From Saccharothrix syringae (GTDB lineage Bacteria; Actinomycetota; Actinomycetes; Mycobacteriales; Pseudonocardiaceae), in assembly GCF_009498035.1 (NCBI RefSeq), contig NZ_CP034550.1:7688001-7752000 (forward strand): a stretch of 64,000 nucleotides of DNA, read 5' to 3'. Below, piece after piece: positions 63,977 to 64,000 of this stretch. A program made the position numbers and the translations under genes. Every line of letters begins with the position of its first letter. Position 1 is the first letter of the stretch. Under the pieces are notes generated by a model that worked only from the letters and a program-made list of their open reading frames with translations, was not told the origin of the DNA and made no database searches.

Positions 63977-64000
63977 CGGTTTTCAGGCGAGGGAAGTCGA

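Larger units (their letters stand above)
63626..64000 (-). promoter_or_regulatory. GH62 control region
   Basis: No credible gene is seen in this 375-bp stretch. It holds a leftward promoter at 63919-63948, a LacI-like operator and the second 27-bp inverted-repeat element at its far end, an inverted repeat CAACG-TCAT-CGTTG (63833-63846) and a GC-rich imperfect hairpin near 63663-63700. The leader from the promoter to ATG 63625 would be about 290 nt. Confidence 0.5.

Overview
The window is high-GC DNA of the kind found in filamentous actinomycetes. It uses many GTG starts, has leaderless promoters with a TANNNT box 6-8 nt before the start codon, and carries a SARP regulator, a type II polyketide synthase and secreted CBM2 enzymes. 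A Pseudonocardiaceae-type genus such as Saccharothrix, Actinosynnema or Lentzea is a plausible guess, but the sequence does not fix the species. I saw no rRNA, tRNA, CRISPR array or insertion sequence.

Positions 1-27200 are an aromatic (type II) polyketide glycoside cluster. One long minus-strand run starts at 18163 and leaves the window at position 1. In transcription order it encodes a P450 with its ferredoxin and ferredoxin reductase, a small unknown protein, a tandem ABM oxygenase, an atypical P450, five amino-deoxysugar enzymes (2,3-dehydratase, 4-ketoreductase, N-methyltransferase, 3-aminotransferase, 3,5-epimerase), a glycosyltransferase, an FAD hydroxylase, a stand-alone copy of that hydroxylase's C-terminal domain, a TcmI-type cyclase, KSalpha, CLF, ACP, a fused AccDA carboxyltransferase and a BCCP. 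Most junctions overlap by 4 nt or are very close. The sugar set fits a TDP-2,3,6-trideoxy-3-(methylated amino)-L-hexose. The NDP-glucose synthase, 4,6-dehydratase, polyketide ketoreductase and aromatase are not in the window. Control and export follow: an HTH protein plus NAD(P)-binding protein behind four 11-bp-spaced heptamers typical of SARP sites, a large SARP-NB-ARC-TPR regulator, a TetR repressor and divergent MFS exporter, an aldo-keto reductase lacking its usual catalytic His, and an FMN reductase.

Positions 27300-45000 are mixed: a secreted lipase, a lipoprotein, an adenosine/aminofutalosine-type deaminase behind a leaderless 20-codon ORF, a DUF-type protein, a trans-sulfuration PLP enzyme next to a regulator fragment, a two-helix membrane protein, a 67-residue Cys/His-rich peptide directly before an 872-residue TPR-CHAT protease, a short Rho paralogue, an NTF2-like protein behind an overlapping six-codon leaderless ORF, a Tat-exported rhamnogalacturonan-lyase-like enzyme under a perfect LacI-type palindrome, an unknown secreted protein, and a DMT exporter divergent from a CGNR regulator. 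Several spacers hold GC-rich tandem repeats.

Positions 45000-64000 are a minus-strand locus for plant cell wall breakdown: GH3, GH10-CBM2 xylanase, GH43, a sugar ABC importer (binding protein and two permeases, no ATPase), GH127, GH6-CBM2, a CE1-like feruloyl esterase with CBM2, GH43-CBM6, GH27 with a ricin-type lectin domain, and GH62. The secreted enzymes would cut and debranch arabinoxylan and cellulose, the importer would take up the oligomers, and GH3, GH43 and GH127 (no visible export signals) would finish them inside. Two promoters here share a LacI-like operator and a 27-bp inverted-repeat element.

The best candidate for a little-described system is the short Cys/His-rich peptide paired with the TPR-CHAT protease (34199-37123).
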